A stretch of 64,000 bases of DNA from Heterodera schachtii (GCA_023374025.1 SIJG01000093.1:296760-360759); one strand, 5' to 3'. Shown: positions 1-11,960, counted from the first letter of the stretch. Numbers and translations: made by a program. Notes: generated by a model from the sequence alone, not told the origin.

Positions 1-305
1 AAATTATTTTTGTTTTTTTATTTTTTTGCTATTAGTCGATAACCCTATGCGTCCTCTATTAGCCTGCAAAATTTAAAAAAATTTCGTTAAGTTTTAAAAA
101 ATTATGGCCATAACTTTGCTCAACCTTGACCAAATTTTTTGAAATTTAGATGAGCTAATAGAGAAATGTTAGGGCTATCGCATGATACCATTTAATTCTG
201 TTGACTTTGACAAAAGTTATGGACAGTTTTAGGTTGAAAATTTTCATTTGATGGTTTTTATATAACGAATCAGCACCGTAGTAGGTACAATAGCCAAACG
301 ATAAT
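1..305. other. AT-rich flank, no gene seen
   Basis: AT-rich sequence outside the collagen inverted duplication. I see no open frame, splice-bounded exon or RNA gene in it. Confidence 0.5.
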
Positions 306-571
306 TAGTTGGCCATGTTAAAATGCAAAGTGCCAAATACAACAACAAAACGGATTAAACTACTTAGCATTTTCTCAATTTATGGAATGTTATCTCAACA
401 ATTAGTTGTAAGCGAATAAAAGAAAAGATTAATTCTAGCTAATAAAAATTATTTGTAATTAATTTGCAGAGTTAAAATGAAAAGTGCCAAATTTAAAAAA
501 TAAAAAAAGTTGACCAATGCGACTATCGGCATTTGTAAAAATGCAAAAAAAACAGCAAATAGTGAATGCCC

Positions 572-577
572 TTTATT
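572..577 (-). terminator. Polyadenylation signal, left collagen
   Basis: AATAAA on the minus strand about 125 bases beyond the stop codon. The same hexamer occurs at the matching place in the right copy. Confidence 0.6.
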
Positions 578-701
578 CGTGTGGGAAATGCGCTGGTGAA
601 CACAAATTCCGACAACAACTTCCACCCAATTATGATCATCTTCAGCTTCGCTTTCGCGTCGGTCCTTTGTTTTTTGGTTCTCTTCTCCCTGCGCTTGTCG
701 C

Positions 702-1769
702 TTATGCTTTCTTTGCTGCCGCCATCTTCTTTTTGACTGCCAACACGGAAGAGCGGGGCGGGCACGGACAGTAGCCGCTGTCCTTGCCGGGCTGTCCCGG
801 TGCTCCGGGCTGTCCAGGTTGGCCAGAGTTTCCGGGCTGGCCGGGCTGACCAGGCGCGCCAGGGGGTCCGGGCGGTCCTTGGCCTCCGGGCTGTCCTGGC
901 TGACCTTGGCTTCCGGGGTTTCCGTTCTGGCCAGGCGCTCCGGGCGGTCCCTTCGGGCCAGGAATTGGGCGCCTGAACGAGTGGAAACCGGGTTTAAATA
1001 TACAATCAATGAGTTTAAGTGCTTACGAGACAACTCCGTTCGCTCCAGGCTGTCCGGGTTGGCCAGCGGCTCCGGGGCGTCCGGGCTGTCCAGGCTGTCC
1101 TTGGGGTCCGGGCGCGCCAGGCGTTCCAGGTCCTCCACCTTGAGCGGGCGTACCAGGCTGTCCTGGGGCTCCTTGCTGTCCGGGCGGTCCCTGTCCTCCG
1201 GGGCGGCCGGGCGGCCCAGCAGGGCAGCGTGGGCAGGGGATGTTCTGGGGCGGGCAAGGAGGAGCTGCAATGGGAAGGCATGATTAGCATGGGATTAGTC
1301 AAAAAATGCCCACCGGGTTGGCCAGGTTGTCCAGGCTGTCCGGGCTGTCCTGCGCCACCAGGCTGTCCGGGCTGTCCAGGCGGTCCGGATGGGCCGGGCG
1401 GACCAGGGGGACAGCTTGGCTGTTGGAGGCCAGCGCACTGGCAGTGTCCGGGCAGTTGACGTTTGGCACGGAAGATGGAGTTGAAGGGGTTATCACGGGG
1501 CTTCGACGGCGGCGTCACGACCACTTGCACGTCCATCAAGTCAGTCCATGCCGAGTCGGTGTTGACGCGGAAGGCCTGGAAAAATTTGGCAAATTTTCGG
1601 TGGGTTTTTTGTTTGAGTGCGGCCGGCTGAGTACCTCAACTCCGTCGCGCACTTTGCTGTTCATTTGGCTCATCTCCGAGTACAGAGATGGCAGAGTGAC
1701 CACTGTGGCGATGATAGCCAACAGAGAGCACACCGAGGCAATCCCGAGAACAATGTGAGTCTCTTGCAT
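702..1769 (-). CDS. Cuticle collagen, 301 aa, left copy
   Basis: Structural collagen of the nematode cuticle, secreted by the hypodermis. Exons on the minus strand are 1769-1635, 1575-1314, 1264-1027 and 972-702, and phases close at all three GT-AG introns. The protein opens with a cytoplasmic stub and a hydrophobic signal-anchor at residues about 8-30. A dibasic RAKR site follows at residues 81-84, as in cuticle collagens processed by a subtilisin-like protease. Next come a Cys-X-Cys cluster, three interrupted Gly-X-Y blocks rich in Pro and Gln, and a C-terminal Cys-Pro-Cys-Pro tail ending in lysines. A probable spliced-leader acceptor (TTTAG) lies a few bases before the ATG. A polyadenylation signal AATAAA reads on this strand at 572-577. 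Differences from the right copy that I checked in the exons are synonymous, so both genes should make the same protein. Family is certain; the orthologous col number is not. Confidence 0.95.
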
Positions 1770-2018
1770 TTTCGCGCTAAATATTTATGAATTTGAAATG
1801 TCCAAAATATAAAAGCATTTTTTGAGGGGGGGGGGAAGAATTTCACTGGAAATAATGAATTTAAAAAGTCGAAAAAATTGAAAGTTTTTTAGTTAATTAA
1901 TTTCAATTTTTGATAAATGAAAGGCAAATTTTGGAAAGACTGAAGAAAAGCTGTTTAATTTTCAGCAGATGAGAGAATGACTGCTGCTGAGTTGGTGGAG
2001 TCGAGAATTGCTGCCCCC

Positions 2019-2025
2019 TTTTATA
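2019..2025 (-). promoter_or_regulatory. TATA box of left collagen gene
   Basis: TATAAAA on the minus strand, about 250 bases upstream of the left collagen ATG and followed by GGGGGCAGC. The same motif and spacing occur at the right gene. The function is inferred from position and from its conservation in both arms. Confidence 0.6.
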
Positions 2026-2027
2026 TA

Positions 2028-2902
2028 CGCACAATTTGGAAACAAATAGCTAATCATTGACATGGCGGCTTTTTTTGATTATGCATAAAAAATTCATTTT
2101 TCCTTTCACTTTAAATCGTAAAGTAATTTTTTCGGCATCGAACATCGATGTGGAACGATTAATGCACGTCGATTGCGCAAAAGGGCCATTTGAGTCTGTC
2201 CGTCCGACCGATCAGTCCTCCCCCCTCCCCTCCCCTGAACCTGCCCATCCCTGCCGCCTTTCCTTTCATCAACACCCTTCTCCACAAAAAATGATCTCTT
2301 CTCCCTCTTTGTGTAATAGAATTGAAAAGCGAAAATATGTTATACACATGTACATAGTAGCCAATTAATTAATTGCAATAATTAATTAATTAATTAATAA
2401 TTAGTAAAACGGGGAAAGGCGGGGAAAGGCCCGCTGAGCACGCCCAACCGCAGTTGTAATGCGCCTGGTTTTCATTTTCGGGACACGTTTGTGCAATTTG
2501 TTTCAATTTGCGAAAGGGACGTTTCAGGAAAAAAACAACAACCAAAAAACGAAGTTCGTTCCACTGGGCCCTCTCTTTCTTTCTCCGCTGCCGACGCCCC
2601 AAAAATCTGAGCGGGACAAATTTTTCGATGGTTTCGCGCAAAGAAATTAATTAATAAAAAATAAAAATGAAAGGCAATTCAAACAAGACAAAACGGAAAA
2701 TTGAAATGACTGACGAAGGTGAAAAAGAAGGAAAAGAGGCAAAGGAGGGGCAAAGGGGGGGGGGGGGGGGGGGAGAAAAGTCCCCCAGGGGGGACAAACA
2801 GCGCAAAGGCACAAAGTGTACGAAAATGCCCGAGGGCAAAATGGGCCATCACAACTTAAGGAAAATGGGGTGATAGACAAAAAAAGTGGCAAAATATTCA
2901 CA
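2028..2902. promoter_or_regulatory. Unique spacer between divergent collagen promoters
   Basis: Not duplicated in the arms, so the two copies do not share upstream regulatory DNA beyond the TATA region. It holds an ATTAATTAATTA run near 2366-2400, a CT-rich stretch and a run of about 15 G near 2755-2773. No convincing coding exon is seen. Confidence 0.4.
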
Positions 2903-2909
2903 TATAAAA
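2903..2909 (+). promoter_or_regulatory. TATA box of right collagen gene
   Basis: TATAAAA followed by GGGGGCAGC, at the exact inner edge of the right arm and about 250 bases upstream of the ATG at 3159. It mirrors the element at 2019-2025. Confidence 0.6.
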
Positions 2910-3158
2910 GGGGGCAGCAATTCTCGACTCCACCAACTCAGCAGCATTCATTCTCTCATCTGCTGAAAATTAAACAGCTTTTCTTCAGTCTTTCCAAAAT
3001 TTGCCTTTCATTTATCAAAAATTGAAATTAATTAACTAAAAAACTTTCAATTTTTTCGACTTTTTAAATTCATTATTTCCAGTGAAATTCTTCCCCCCCC
3101 CCTCAAAAAATGCTTTTATATTTTGGACATTTCAAATTCATAAATATTTAGCGCGAAA

Positions 3159-4224
3159 ATGCAAGAGACTCACATTGTTCTCGGGATTGCCTCGGTGTGC
3201 TCTCTGTTGGCTATCATCGCCACAGTGGTCACTCTGCCATCTCTGTACTCGGAGATGAGCCAAATGAACAGCAAAGTGCGCGACGGAGTTGAGGTACTCA
3301 GCCGGCCGCACTCAAACAATAAACACACCGAAAATTTGCCAAATTTTTCCAGGCCTTCCGCGTCAACACCGACTCGGCATGGACTGACTTGATGGACGTG
3401 CAAGTGGTCGTGACGCCGCCGTCGAAGCCCCGTGATAACCCCTTCAACTCCATCTTCCGTGCCAAACGTCAACTGCCCGGACACTGCCAGTGCGCTGGCC
3501 TCCAACAGCCAAGCTGTCCCCCTGGCCCGCCCGGCCCGTCCGGACCGCCTGGACAGCCCGGACAGCCTGGAGGCGCAGGACAGCCCGGACAGCCTGGACA
3601 GCCTGGCCAACCCGGTGGGCATTTTTTGACTGATCCCCTGCTAATCATGCCTTCCCATTGCAGCTCCTCCTTGCCCGCCCCAGAACATCCCCTGCCCACG
3701 CTGCCCTGCTGGCCCGCCCGGCCGCCCCGGAGGACAGGGACCGCCCGGACAGCAAGGAGCCCCAGGACAGCCTGGTACGCCCGCTCAAGGTGGAGGACCT
3801 GGAACGCCTGGCGCGCCCGGACCCCAAGGACAGCCTGGACAGCCCGGACGCCCCGGAGCCGCTGGCCAACCCGGACAGCCTGGAGCGAACGGAGTTGTCT
3901 CGTAAGCCTTTAATCATGCGTTGTAGGTTTAAACCCGGTTTTCACTCGTTTAGGCGCCCAATTCCTGGCCCGAAGGGACCGCCCGGAGCGCCTGGCCAGA
4001 ACGGAAACCCCGGAAGCCAAGGTCAGCCCGGACAGCCAGGAGGCCAAGGACCGCCCGGACCCCCTGGCGCGCCTGGTCAGCCCGGCCAGCCTGGAAACTC
4101 TGGCCAGCCTGGACAGCCCGGAGCACCGGGACAGCCCGGCAAGGACAGCGGCTACTGTCCGTGCCCGCCCCGCTCTTCCGTGTTGGCAGTCAAAAAGAAG
4201 ATGGCGGCAGCAAAGAAAGCATAA
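3159..4224 (+). CDS. Cuticle collagen, 301 aa, right copy
   Basis: Mirror-image partner of the gene at 702-1769 and transcribed away from it. Exons are 3159-3293, 3353-3614, 3664-3901 and 3954-4224, with introns of 48-59 bases and phases 0, 1 and 2. It has the same domain order: signal-anchor, RAKR processing site, Cys-X-Cys cluster, Gly-X-Y triplets in three blocks, and a Cys-rich tail. The ATG was chosen because it opens the signal-anchor and follows a TTTAG acceptor at 3147-3151, suggesting trans-splicing of the leader. The polyadenylation signal is at 4348-4353. Exon changes against the left copy that I checked (third-position Gly and Pro codons) are silent. Confidence 0.95.
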
Positions 4225-4347
4225 GCGACAAGCGCAGGGAGAAGAGAACCAAAAAACAAAGGACCGACGCGAAAGCGAAGCTGAAGATGATCATAATTGG
4301 GTGGAAGTTGTTGTCGGAATTTGTGTTCACCAGCGCATTTCCCACAC

Positions 4348-4353
4348 GAATAA
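4348..4353 (+). terminator. Polyadenylation signal, right collagen
   Basis: AATAAA about 125 bases after the collagen stop codon, conserved in both arms. Confidence 0.6.
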
Positions 4354-4742
4354 AGGGCATTCACTAATTGCTGTTTTTTGCATTTTTGAAAATGCCGAAA
4401 TCGCATCGGCCAACTTTTTTCATTTTTTAAATTTGGCACTTTTCATTTGACTCATCAAATTAATTGGCAAATAATTTTATTAGCCTATAATTAATCTTTT
4501 CCTTTATTCGTTTACAACAAATTTTTGAGATAACATTCCATAAATTGAGAAAATGCTAAGTAGTTTAATCCTTTTTTTTAATCTGGCACTTTTCATTTTA
4601 AAACGGCCAACATTTTGTCCAATTTACCAAATATTCGTTTGAATAATATGTCATATCATTGTTGATTTTGAATTATTCTGGCGTTTTGTCTTAGTTTTTG
4701 TGACCCTTTATTTTATTTTGTTTTGTTTGGTGTATGTGTGAT

Positions 4743-5204
4743 CGGACTCGCTCAGTTCGGCCGTCACAGTTCGGCCCTCACGGTTCGGCCGTCACGATTC
4801 GGCCGGCACGGTTCGGCCCCAGCGTGTTTTTCCACGATAGCTTTTTTATTTATAATCCAAATCCAATAATCTTGGTATCATTCGAAAGCTCTTAACATGC
4901 TTTATTAGCCTTGCTAAAAAAACAAAAAAATTTAAGCCTGGAAAAAATTTATTAAGAAAAAACTTCAAAACTTTCGACTTTTTTGCAATTTTCATGTATA
5001 ACTTTTTGGTTAATTGTCTAATCGCTAAGCAATAGCTTAGAAAAAGCTTCTAAACATGATAAGCTTTCGAATGATACCAACAATGTTGGATTTGGATTAC
5101 AAAGAAAAAAGTTATAGAAAGTTATATTGGAAAAACACGCTGGGCCGAACCGTGCCGGCCGAATCGTGACGGCCGAACCGTGAGGGCCGAACTGAGGTAA
5201 ACCG
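4743..5204. mobile_element. 462-bp foldback element with 8-bp TSD
   Basis: The ends are inverted copies carrying three to four tandem TTCGGCC-type words: CTCAGTTCGGCC at the left, GGCCGAACTGAG at the right. The arms continue inward for about 160 bp and share a block reading GGTATCATTCGAAAGC. The exact 8-base word TGTGTGAT flanks the element at 4735-4742 and 5205-5212, a target-site duplication. It has no coding capacity, so it is non-autonomous. Related arm sequence recurs near 20370-20745 and inside the element at 21192-22132. Confidence 0.85.
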
Positions 5205-5925
5205 TGTGTGATATATGTTGTCAACTCCAAATTTGTAATTGATTGCTGTGTGCTGTGTTTTATATTTTGGAAGTAAACGAAAGCAGTGAAAAGAGACGGC
5301 GACTTTGGTTTTGGATTTGGGATATAATTCCCCCTTCCCATTGGACAATTCTTTTCCTACGACGAATATCTTTTGTAAATTTTTTTTAGTAAATAAAAAA
5401 TTCAATTTAAATGCATTTTAAATGCGTTTAAAAATGTGATCTATTCTTTCTTCTCACTCATTCGTTCTGTAACATTTCGATTCAATTCATAAATTTTAAA
5501 AATTAAAAGATTTATTTCTACCAATTTCCTTTCATATTTTCTCACTCATAAATTGACCATCTTTTTTTACCACAATTAGGATTACGAAATTCTCGGTCTC
5601 GATTCGATTCAAAAAATTCTCTGCTTTTTAGATTTCGGTCTTAACTCTCTGTCATTTAGTCTCGAGTAAATGAGACTTTTTACTACCCAGACATTGAATT
5701 TTTATGATGAAAAAGAAAATATTTTTGAATTTAAAAATAATTTTTGGCGATTACTGTTACATATCTGTGACTCAATTATTAAGCATCATATTAATCTGTG
5801 ACTCAATTATTAAGCATCATATTAATTTAATTTATTTGTAAAAAGTGGTTAAAAACTCGATAAATTTATTCACTTTTTATTGAATGGTCTAACAGTTACG
5901 TTTGTGTTAAAACGGTAAACAAACT
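5205..5925. other. AT-rich intergenic DNA
   Basis: No supported exon. There is a short direct duplication of about 37 bases at 5762-5825 (ATCTGTGACTCAATTATTAA and flanks, twice). Confidence 0.4.
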
Positions 5926-5929
5926 AAAC

Positions 5930-6850
5930 CAATAAAAACACAAATATAAAACCATAAAAAATACAAATATTGAATAAATATATATATAATTCACGTAGGA
6001 AATACAAAAAGAAAACTGCAAACATCCTGAAAATACAAATGTAAAAGAAACACAAATTGATGAAAAGTACAAATGGAAAACACATTAACCGTGAAATACA
6101 AATGCAATCGGAAACAGAAAAATACAAAATTACTACACACAAAACCCAAAAATGTAAATAGGAAAATGAGAAAATCACATCGAAAACACAAACCTAAAAC
6201 AACATGAAAATACAAATGTAAAAGAAGAAACACAAATCCCTGGGAAGTACAAATGGAAAACACAGTAACCGTGAAATACAAATTCAATCGGAAAATGGAA
6301 ATACAATAGTATCACGAAATGTAATAGAAAATACAAACCCAAAAATGTAAATAGGAAAATTGAAAAAAATCACATTGAAAACACAAACACAAAACACCAT
6401 GAAAATACAAATGTAAAAGAAACATAAATTCATGGAAAGTACAAATGAAAAACACATTAACCGTGAAATAAAAATGCAATCGGAAACAGAAATACAAAAT
6501 TACTACGAAATGCAGTAGAAAATACAAAACCCAAAAATGTAAATAGGAAAATGAAAAAAAATCACATTGAAAACACAAACATAAAACACCATAAAAATAC
6601 AAATGTAAAAGAAACACAAATTCCTGGAAAGTACAAATGGAAAACACATAAACCGTGAAATACAAATGCAATCGGAAAATAGAAATACATTACTACGAAA
6701 TACAGTAGAAAATAGAAACGGGATACACAAAAATGTAGAACCGGGAAAATTGAAAAAAAAATCACGTTGAAAATACAAAATATAAAACACCCATTACAAT
6801 TCCGGAAAAGAACGAAAGTATAAAATTGGAAAAACACAAAGGTAAAAGAA
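5930..6850. repeat. Tandem satellite, unit about 177-195 bp
   Basis: A monomer containing AAATACAAATGTAAAAGAA, ACACATTAACCGTGAAATA, GCAATCGGAAA and CCCAAAAATGTAAATAGG repeats in tandem. Copies of the first landmark begin near 6027, 6204, 6399 and 6592, with a degenerate partial copy after 6780. Long open frames on the minus strand here are only repeats of the same AT-rich phrase. Confidence 0.85.
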
Positions 6851-8278
6851 ACACAAAAAACATCACCAAGGCGCGGACAAAATTACGGATTTCCCGCCGG
6901 AGGAAAAGCGAAAGATTCAGGATTGTAACCTGAAAAGTAAAAATTAAAGAAAATCGAGGTAAATACTGTGCTTTTTACAGTTCTAAAAGTATTAATTTCT
7001 AATGGATAGTTATCGAGTTGTTATTATTTCTATTTTTTAAACTGTAAAATGATAATAAAATTTTTAATTAATCAGTAGTTCTACCAAGAACTGTTTGAAA
7101 AGTCTGTTTCCATAAAAGATAAAATTTGAAATCAACACCAAGATCATTTTATCCAGAGATTTGTCTGTTTTGTCGAATTTGCTTTTATCTAATTAGCACC
7201 AATAAAATATCATTTTAGCTTACAAATTAGCACTTTTCTTTAATTCCACTACTCATTTTTGGCAAAGGCATTTCATTAAAAAACAACAAAATGAAAAAAA
7301 GTCATTTGCGTTTTGGGTGCACGTGGTTGTTTACAAATTAGCAACAGTCTGAAAGCCACAGAGATCCTTTTCCTCCTCCTCCATTTGCTTTTGCTTGTCC
7401 AAGTCAGCGATTTCCCCGCGGGGGTTTCGGAAGGAATAATTAATTTTTGTGTGGTTCCGCCGCACCCGTCCCACCCGTCGCTGAAGCAAACTCAAAGTTC
7501 ACGAAGCGTCCGTCACATTTTGTTGCTGTGCTCTCAAGCGTACCCTTCCGCCGTCCTCTCACTTTCCTCCGGCGCAATTTGCCCAATTCAGCTGCTGCTG
7601 CTTGATGTCCCATTCATTTTCATTGTCCGTCCGTACGTCTGTCTCCCGCTAATGATCGGCCAATGATCGATCGGGCCAAAAGAGGTTCCGCTTCTCCCCC
7701 CCCCCCGCCCCCACCGCTTTTCCCTCGCTTCTTCGCCTCCCTTTTTACCTTCCTTTTCTTCTTTCCTTCTGCTTGCTGATGCTGTCAAAAAGGGTGTCCA
7801 ACGGGGAAAATGGGAACGACCCGACCCGACACCCCAACCCAATTCCATTCCATTTCCAATTTTTCTTTTCCTTTCGCTTTGCCCCCCCCCCCCCGCTCCC
7901 CTCGCGCGACTTCCGTTGTCATTTATTTTTATTTGTTGTCTTTTTGGCCACAGAAACAATAAAAATTTCTAACAACTTTTTTGCGCCATTCATTGTGACC
8001 CCGTGGGGGCCAAACAATGGGAATAATACGTGGACGGAGCGGGCGCAGCAGAGTCGAGCAGCACAATCGGGAACAAAAACAACAGCAGCAGCAGAAGCAA
8101 CGCCCACCGCCCCCCAGCGGAAGACAGAAGAAACCGCAACTGATCAGCAGCAGAAGAAGTGCGGCCGTTGACCCGCAAACCCCATTATTCTCATCATTCT
8201 CCTCCGCCCGTCCCATTCCCTCCTCCACAAATTGGCCCCATTTTTGTTGCATTTGGTGTCCTCCAACACTTGGCCAAC
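6851..8278. promoter_or_regulatory. Intergenic and upstream region of tyrosinase gene
   Basis: AT-rich to about 7300, then unusually C- and CT-rich (poly-C runs near 7697 and 7884) up to the tyrosinase start. I see no conserved exon, although an untranslated first exon cannot be excluded. Confidence 0.35.
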
Positions 8279-11200
8279 ATGTTCAGCCTTTGCTGTTGGC
8301 TCCGCTTCGCACTTCTCCCGCCACTGATTTTGCCGCTTGTTTTTGGCACGGCATTGGAACGCGGTGGTGGCCCAAACTCTTCGCAGAGACATCCATTGCA
8401 TCATCAACAGCAGCAGCAGCAGCAGCAGCTGCACAGTGAACCGCTTCAACTCCTTCACTCATCAGCTGAAGCACATCAAACAGTGGTGAACATGAGCAGC
8501 ACTAACGGACGACGGGCGGCAGACGCCGCCACACTTGGCAAAAGTGGGCCGGAAGGACCGCCCCCTGGCAAATGGTTGGGCTGCGAAGACGCGCCGGACG
8601 AATGGCGAAGACGAACCTGCATCAAAGTAGGGCGAAGCAAGCACAAATAGAGGAGTGACTCATTCCTAAAAACCCTATTCAATTCTGGCACAAAACGAAA
8701 ATTCAGTTGCGACAGATTGACCGCAAGGCACGGCAAGCTTTGACCCGTCGCGTCAAGCAGATGGTCTCGCCACCGTCGATGCCCGGCTCGCCGGCGTGGT
8801 TGAAGCCACTCCCGGTCCCGGTGAACCATCGGGGCCAAATCGCGTCGCATCCCTTTGAGTGCATGACCCTTCGCTGCCTTTGCCCCTTCTTCAAAGTGAT
8901 TGGATTAAAACAAAAATAGGTAAATTTAATTCTCAATTCCCCCAAGGGCAAAATGCGTCGGGATGGCCTTTGCTATTTGCCCAGCGGAAAGCCGCTTTCG
9001 ATGGCCTACCGTAAGGAGTACCGTATGCTCAGTGATGAGGAGCGGCGCCGTTTCCATGTCGCAATGAATGAGCTGAAACGCCAAGGCATTTATCGCTTTT
9101 TCGGCACTCAGCACCGCCGGGTGGCCACCGGTGGGGCCCACTCGGGACCCGCTTTTTTGCCTTGGCACCGCGAATTTGTGAAGCGCTTAGAGATTGCCCT
9201 GCGTTTGCTCGACCCGTCGCTGGCGGTGCCATATTGGGACTCGGGTGGGAAGCTCATTACCAAAAAATTAAATTAACAAATTGGCAAAAACTGGTTGATG
9301 CCGCCATTTAGTGATGGACAATTATTTGCCGGACCCGCGCGACTCAATTTTCTTCTCGCCAATGTTTGCCGGCGACACGGACCCGAACGGATATGTGGTC
9401 AACGGACCGTTTGCTTTTTGGCGAACATTGGAGGGACGGGCAGCCATTCTGAGGTTTAAAATTGGGGCATTTTTAAAGAAATTTAATTGACATTTAAAAA
9501 TAATTAATTAATTTTACACCGTTTTTAGGGATTTGGGAAAGGACGCGCAACTTTTCACCGAACGACAGCTCTTAGCGGTGGCAAACGAGCGCAACATTTG
9601 GAATGTTCTCTCCTACACCGTCCCCTTCCGCGGCTGTCCAATTCCGACAAATTTTGACGCGTTGGAATATTCGCACACAAATATTGTAAGACGTTTTAAA
9701 ATTATTTTTAATTTTGTGGAATTATTAAATGCATTTTTTTAGCATTTTTGGGTTGGCGGCGATTTGGCCACGCCCGAACTGTCGGCAAATGACCCAATCT
9801 TTTACATGGTAATTAATCATTGTTGACAATAATTGTCACTCAATTTATTTAGCACCATTCTTTTGTTGACCTCATTTTCGAAATTTGGCGTCAGATGCAA
9901 CAATCGCGGCAAGAACAAACATAAAAATATTTTTAATGTGTAATTAATTTATTAATTAGTTTTTCTCTTTTAGTTCTGAAAGAGAAAACATTTACACCGC
10001 AAGTAATTCTTTGTAATTTTTGAAAATTAGCTTAAGAAAAACAGATTTGAAAAGCTGTGCCAACGAATTTCATTTCTCCCATTCGCAAATGGCACCGTTC
10101 AACACACTGACAAACATTGACGGTCAGTGGATGCGCAATTAATGAGAAAGTCTAGCAGAATTTAGGGGGCGGGCGGTACGGGGGTCATAGAAATTTTATT
10201 TTCATTAATTATAGAATATTCGAGTTTTATTTAATTTATTTTTTATCTTGCAAAATTAAATTAAAGGTCTTTCAAATGCGTACACTGATCAGCTGTACCG
10301 TTATGCCCTGCGGCCGGTGTGCACTCGCAAAAGGCCCACCTGCGACTCGAGGCACATTAACCCCCCATACCCATTAATTAAGTTTTAATTGCCATCTCAA
10401 TTTTTTATTTTGGGTATTTATTCTGCGATCTCGACCACGGCGTGCCCCATTGTGTGTCAAAGGTCAAATTGGGCGGCAATTGCCGCGGGTTTGAAGGCAA
10501 AGACGCCTGTTTCAATGGGCAGTGTCTGTTCGGGCTGTGCCAACCGGGCCCAACCCCACCGGCAAGACAAATTGCTCAATTTATTTTTAAATTTCAATTT
10601 GCCGTTTAACGAACCTCCGATTTGTTGCTTCCGTTTAGCCATGGCGTCCGCCGTCTCCCACGGCGCCGCCACGTCTCCAGCCTATGTCTTCGCTGCCTTC
10701 TTCCGCTCCCTCCCCCAGCAGCCTCAGCCTTTTCGCCCGTCGTGGCGCCGTGGCAAAGCGACGCCAAAAACTTATGGCGAAGGAGCGGCGCCGTCTGCTG
10801 TCCCTCCGCGGTCGAATCGTCGCCCACGCGGACACAATTCGCGAAAGTGGCCAACTGAGCAGCAGCAACGAGTTGGACACGTTCAGCAGCCAAAGCAACG
10901 CCAGCATAAGCAGCGGAACTTTGCCTTTGCCAATTGAAGTGGCCGAGGAGACGGAGTCGCTGCCGGCGTTGTTCAACTTTGACCTTCTTGACAACTGCTT
11001 CAACCGACACCCGTGCTGCGACCATTGGGCCGCACAGGACGAGTGCAGTCACAACCCAAATTACATGCAGCGATTTTGTAAGCATAGTTTAATGAGCTTA
11101 GGGTTTATCTAGTTTTTCAAGCTTAGTTTAATGAGCTTAGGGTTTATCTAGTTTTTCAAGCTTAAAACTTAAAAAATCACCAAATCATTTTATCAATGTT

Positions 11201-11662
11201 CACTGTGAATATTCGGTGCCTGTTTAAAAAGGTCAATAATATTTGCGATTTTGGGCTGCATTTTTAAGAAGATTAAAAAATGTTGGGGCTCTTAGTACAA
11301 AATTGAAAAGCAATTGCTATGACACACAAACTTTCTTAATGAGAGTAAATGACAACGATCATTTCCCATTAAAAGGTCAATCGGCGTGCCATTTCTGCGA
11401 AGCGGCGTATAACCGATCGGATGAGTGCCAGGACAGACATCTCAGCTGCGAGCAATGGGCCTCGGACGGCGAGTGCGGGGGACAATCACAGTGAGAGCAG
11501 TCAATTAAAATTAATTAATTGGATAATTAACTTTTTCTCTTTTTTAGTCTCTTTTTGGAGGAAAATTGCCGCAAAAGTTGCGGACTTTGCGCACTCAATA
11601 AATTTGACGGTTCTTGCTCAATGTTTTTGAACGCAGCTGCAAATTTTACGCACAACAGATGA
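8279..11662 (+). CDS. Tyrosinase with two C-terminal ShK domains
   Basis: Secreted type-3 copper enzyme (phenol oxidase family); in nematodes such proteins are linked to the cuticle or egg shell. Fourteen exons: 8279-8626, 8707-8895, 8947-9244, 9312-9453, 9529-9685, 9743-9808, 9853-9908, 9974-10002, 10045-10122, 10267-10351, 10414-10561, 10639-11077, 11376-11490, 11548-11662; about 754 aa. The N-terminal signal peptide ([10 protein letters not shown]...) is followed by a polyglutamine stretch. The CuA site is seen as [14 protein letters not shown], with an earlier His in GTQHRR. The CuB site is EYSHTNIHFWVGGD plus FYMHHSFVD. A Cys-rich nematode linker follows ([13 protein letters not shown]), then ShK domains at about 11008-11400 and 11430-11600 (CCDHWA..DECS..., [11 protein letters not shown]...). 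Introns after 9908 and 10561 use GC donors. The junction 10351/10414 closes in phase but lacks an AG acceptor. The intron at 11078-11375 contains a 46-bp tandem duplication. The family call is firm. Confidence 0.95.
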
Positions 11663-11960
11663 GAAAATTACAATTCAAACCTTTCCATATTTATTGTTGT
11701 GTTAATTTCAATTTTAATTGGCAATAATAAAATATACTTTATATTACCCGGATATTAAAACTAAAATGACTAAAATAATGAGGATTAAATTCGTGCCAAA
11801 AAAGTATGTTGCAGAATTATAAAACAAAATATAAAATAACAAACAACAAAATTAACACATAAGATGCTAATTGCTTCATGCCAATTCCATTAAACTACAG
11901 TATCAACAAATGCCATTAATTATGCTACAGTATAATTACAGTAAATATCCATGCGTCTCC

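Larger units (their letters stand above)
306..4610. repeat. 1.7-kb inverted duplication carrying two collagen genes
   Basis: The segment of about 306-2027 is repeated in reverse orientation at about 2903-4610. The arms include the TATA box, the 5' leader, all four exons, all three introns, the 3' UTR and some downstream DNA. Exons and most UTR sequence are almost identical. Intron 1 and intron 3 differ by several substitutions, for example in the middle of intron 3 (973-1026 against 3902-3953). The unique spacer of about 875 bp lies between the two promoters. The inner break falls almost exactly at the TATA boxes. This is a recent inverted duplication, or an older one kept uniform by gene conversion; the sequence alone does not decide which. 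Confidence 0.95.

Noticed and set aside
449..1539. Alternative long frames over the collagen exons, both strands
   Set aside because: Gly-X-Y coding DNA keeps other frames open; splice phases and family features fix one frame per gene.
5924..6837. Phe/Cys-rich minus-strand frames of 80-120 codons
   Set aside because: Repeats of one AT-rich satellite phrase, not a protein family.
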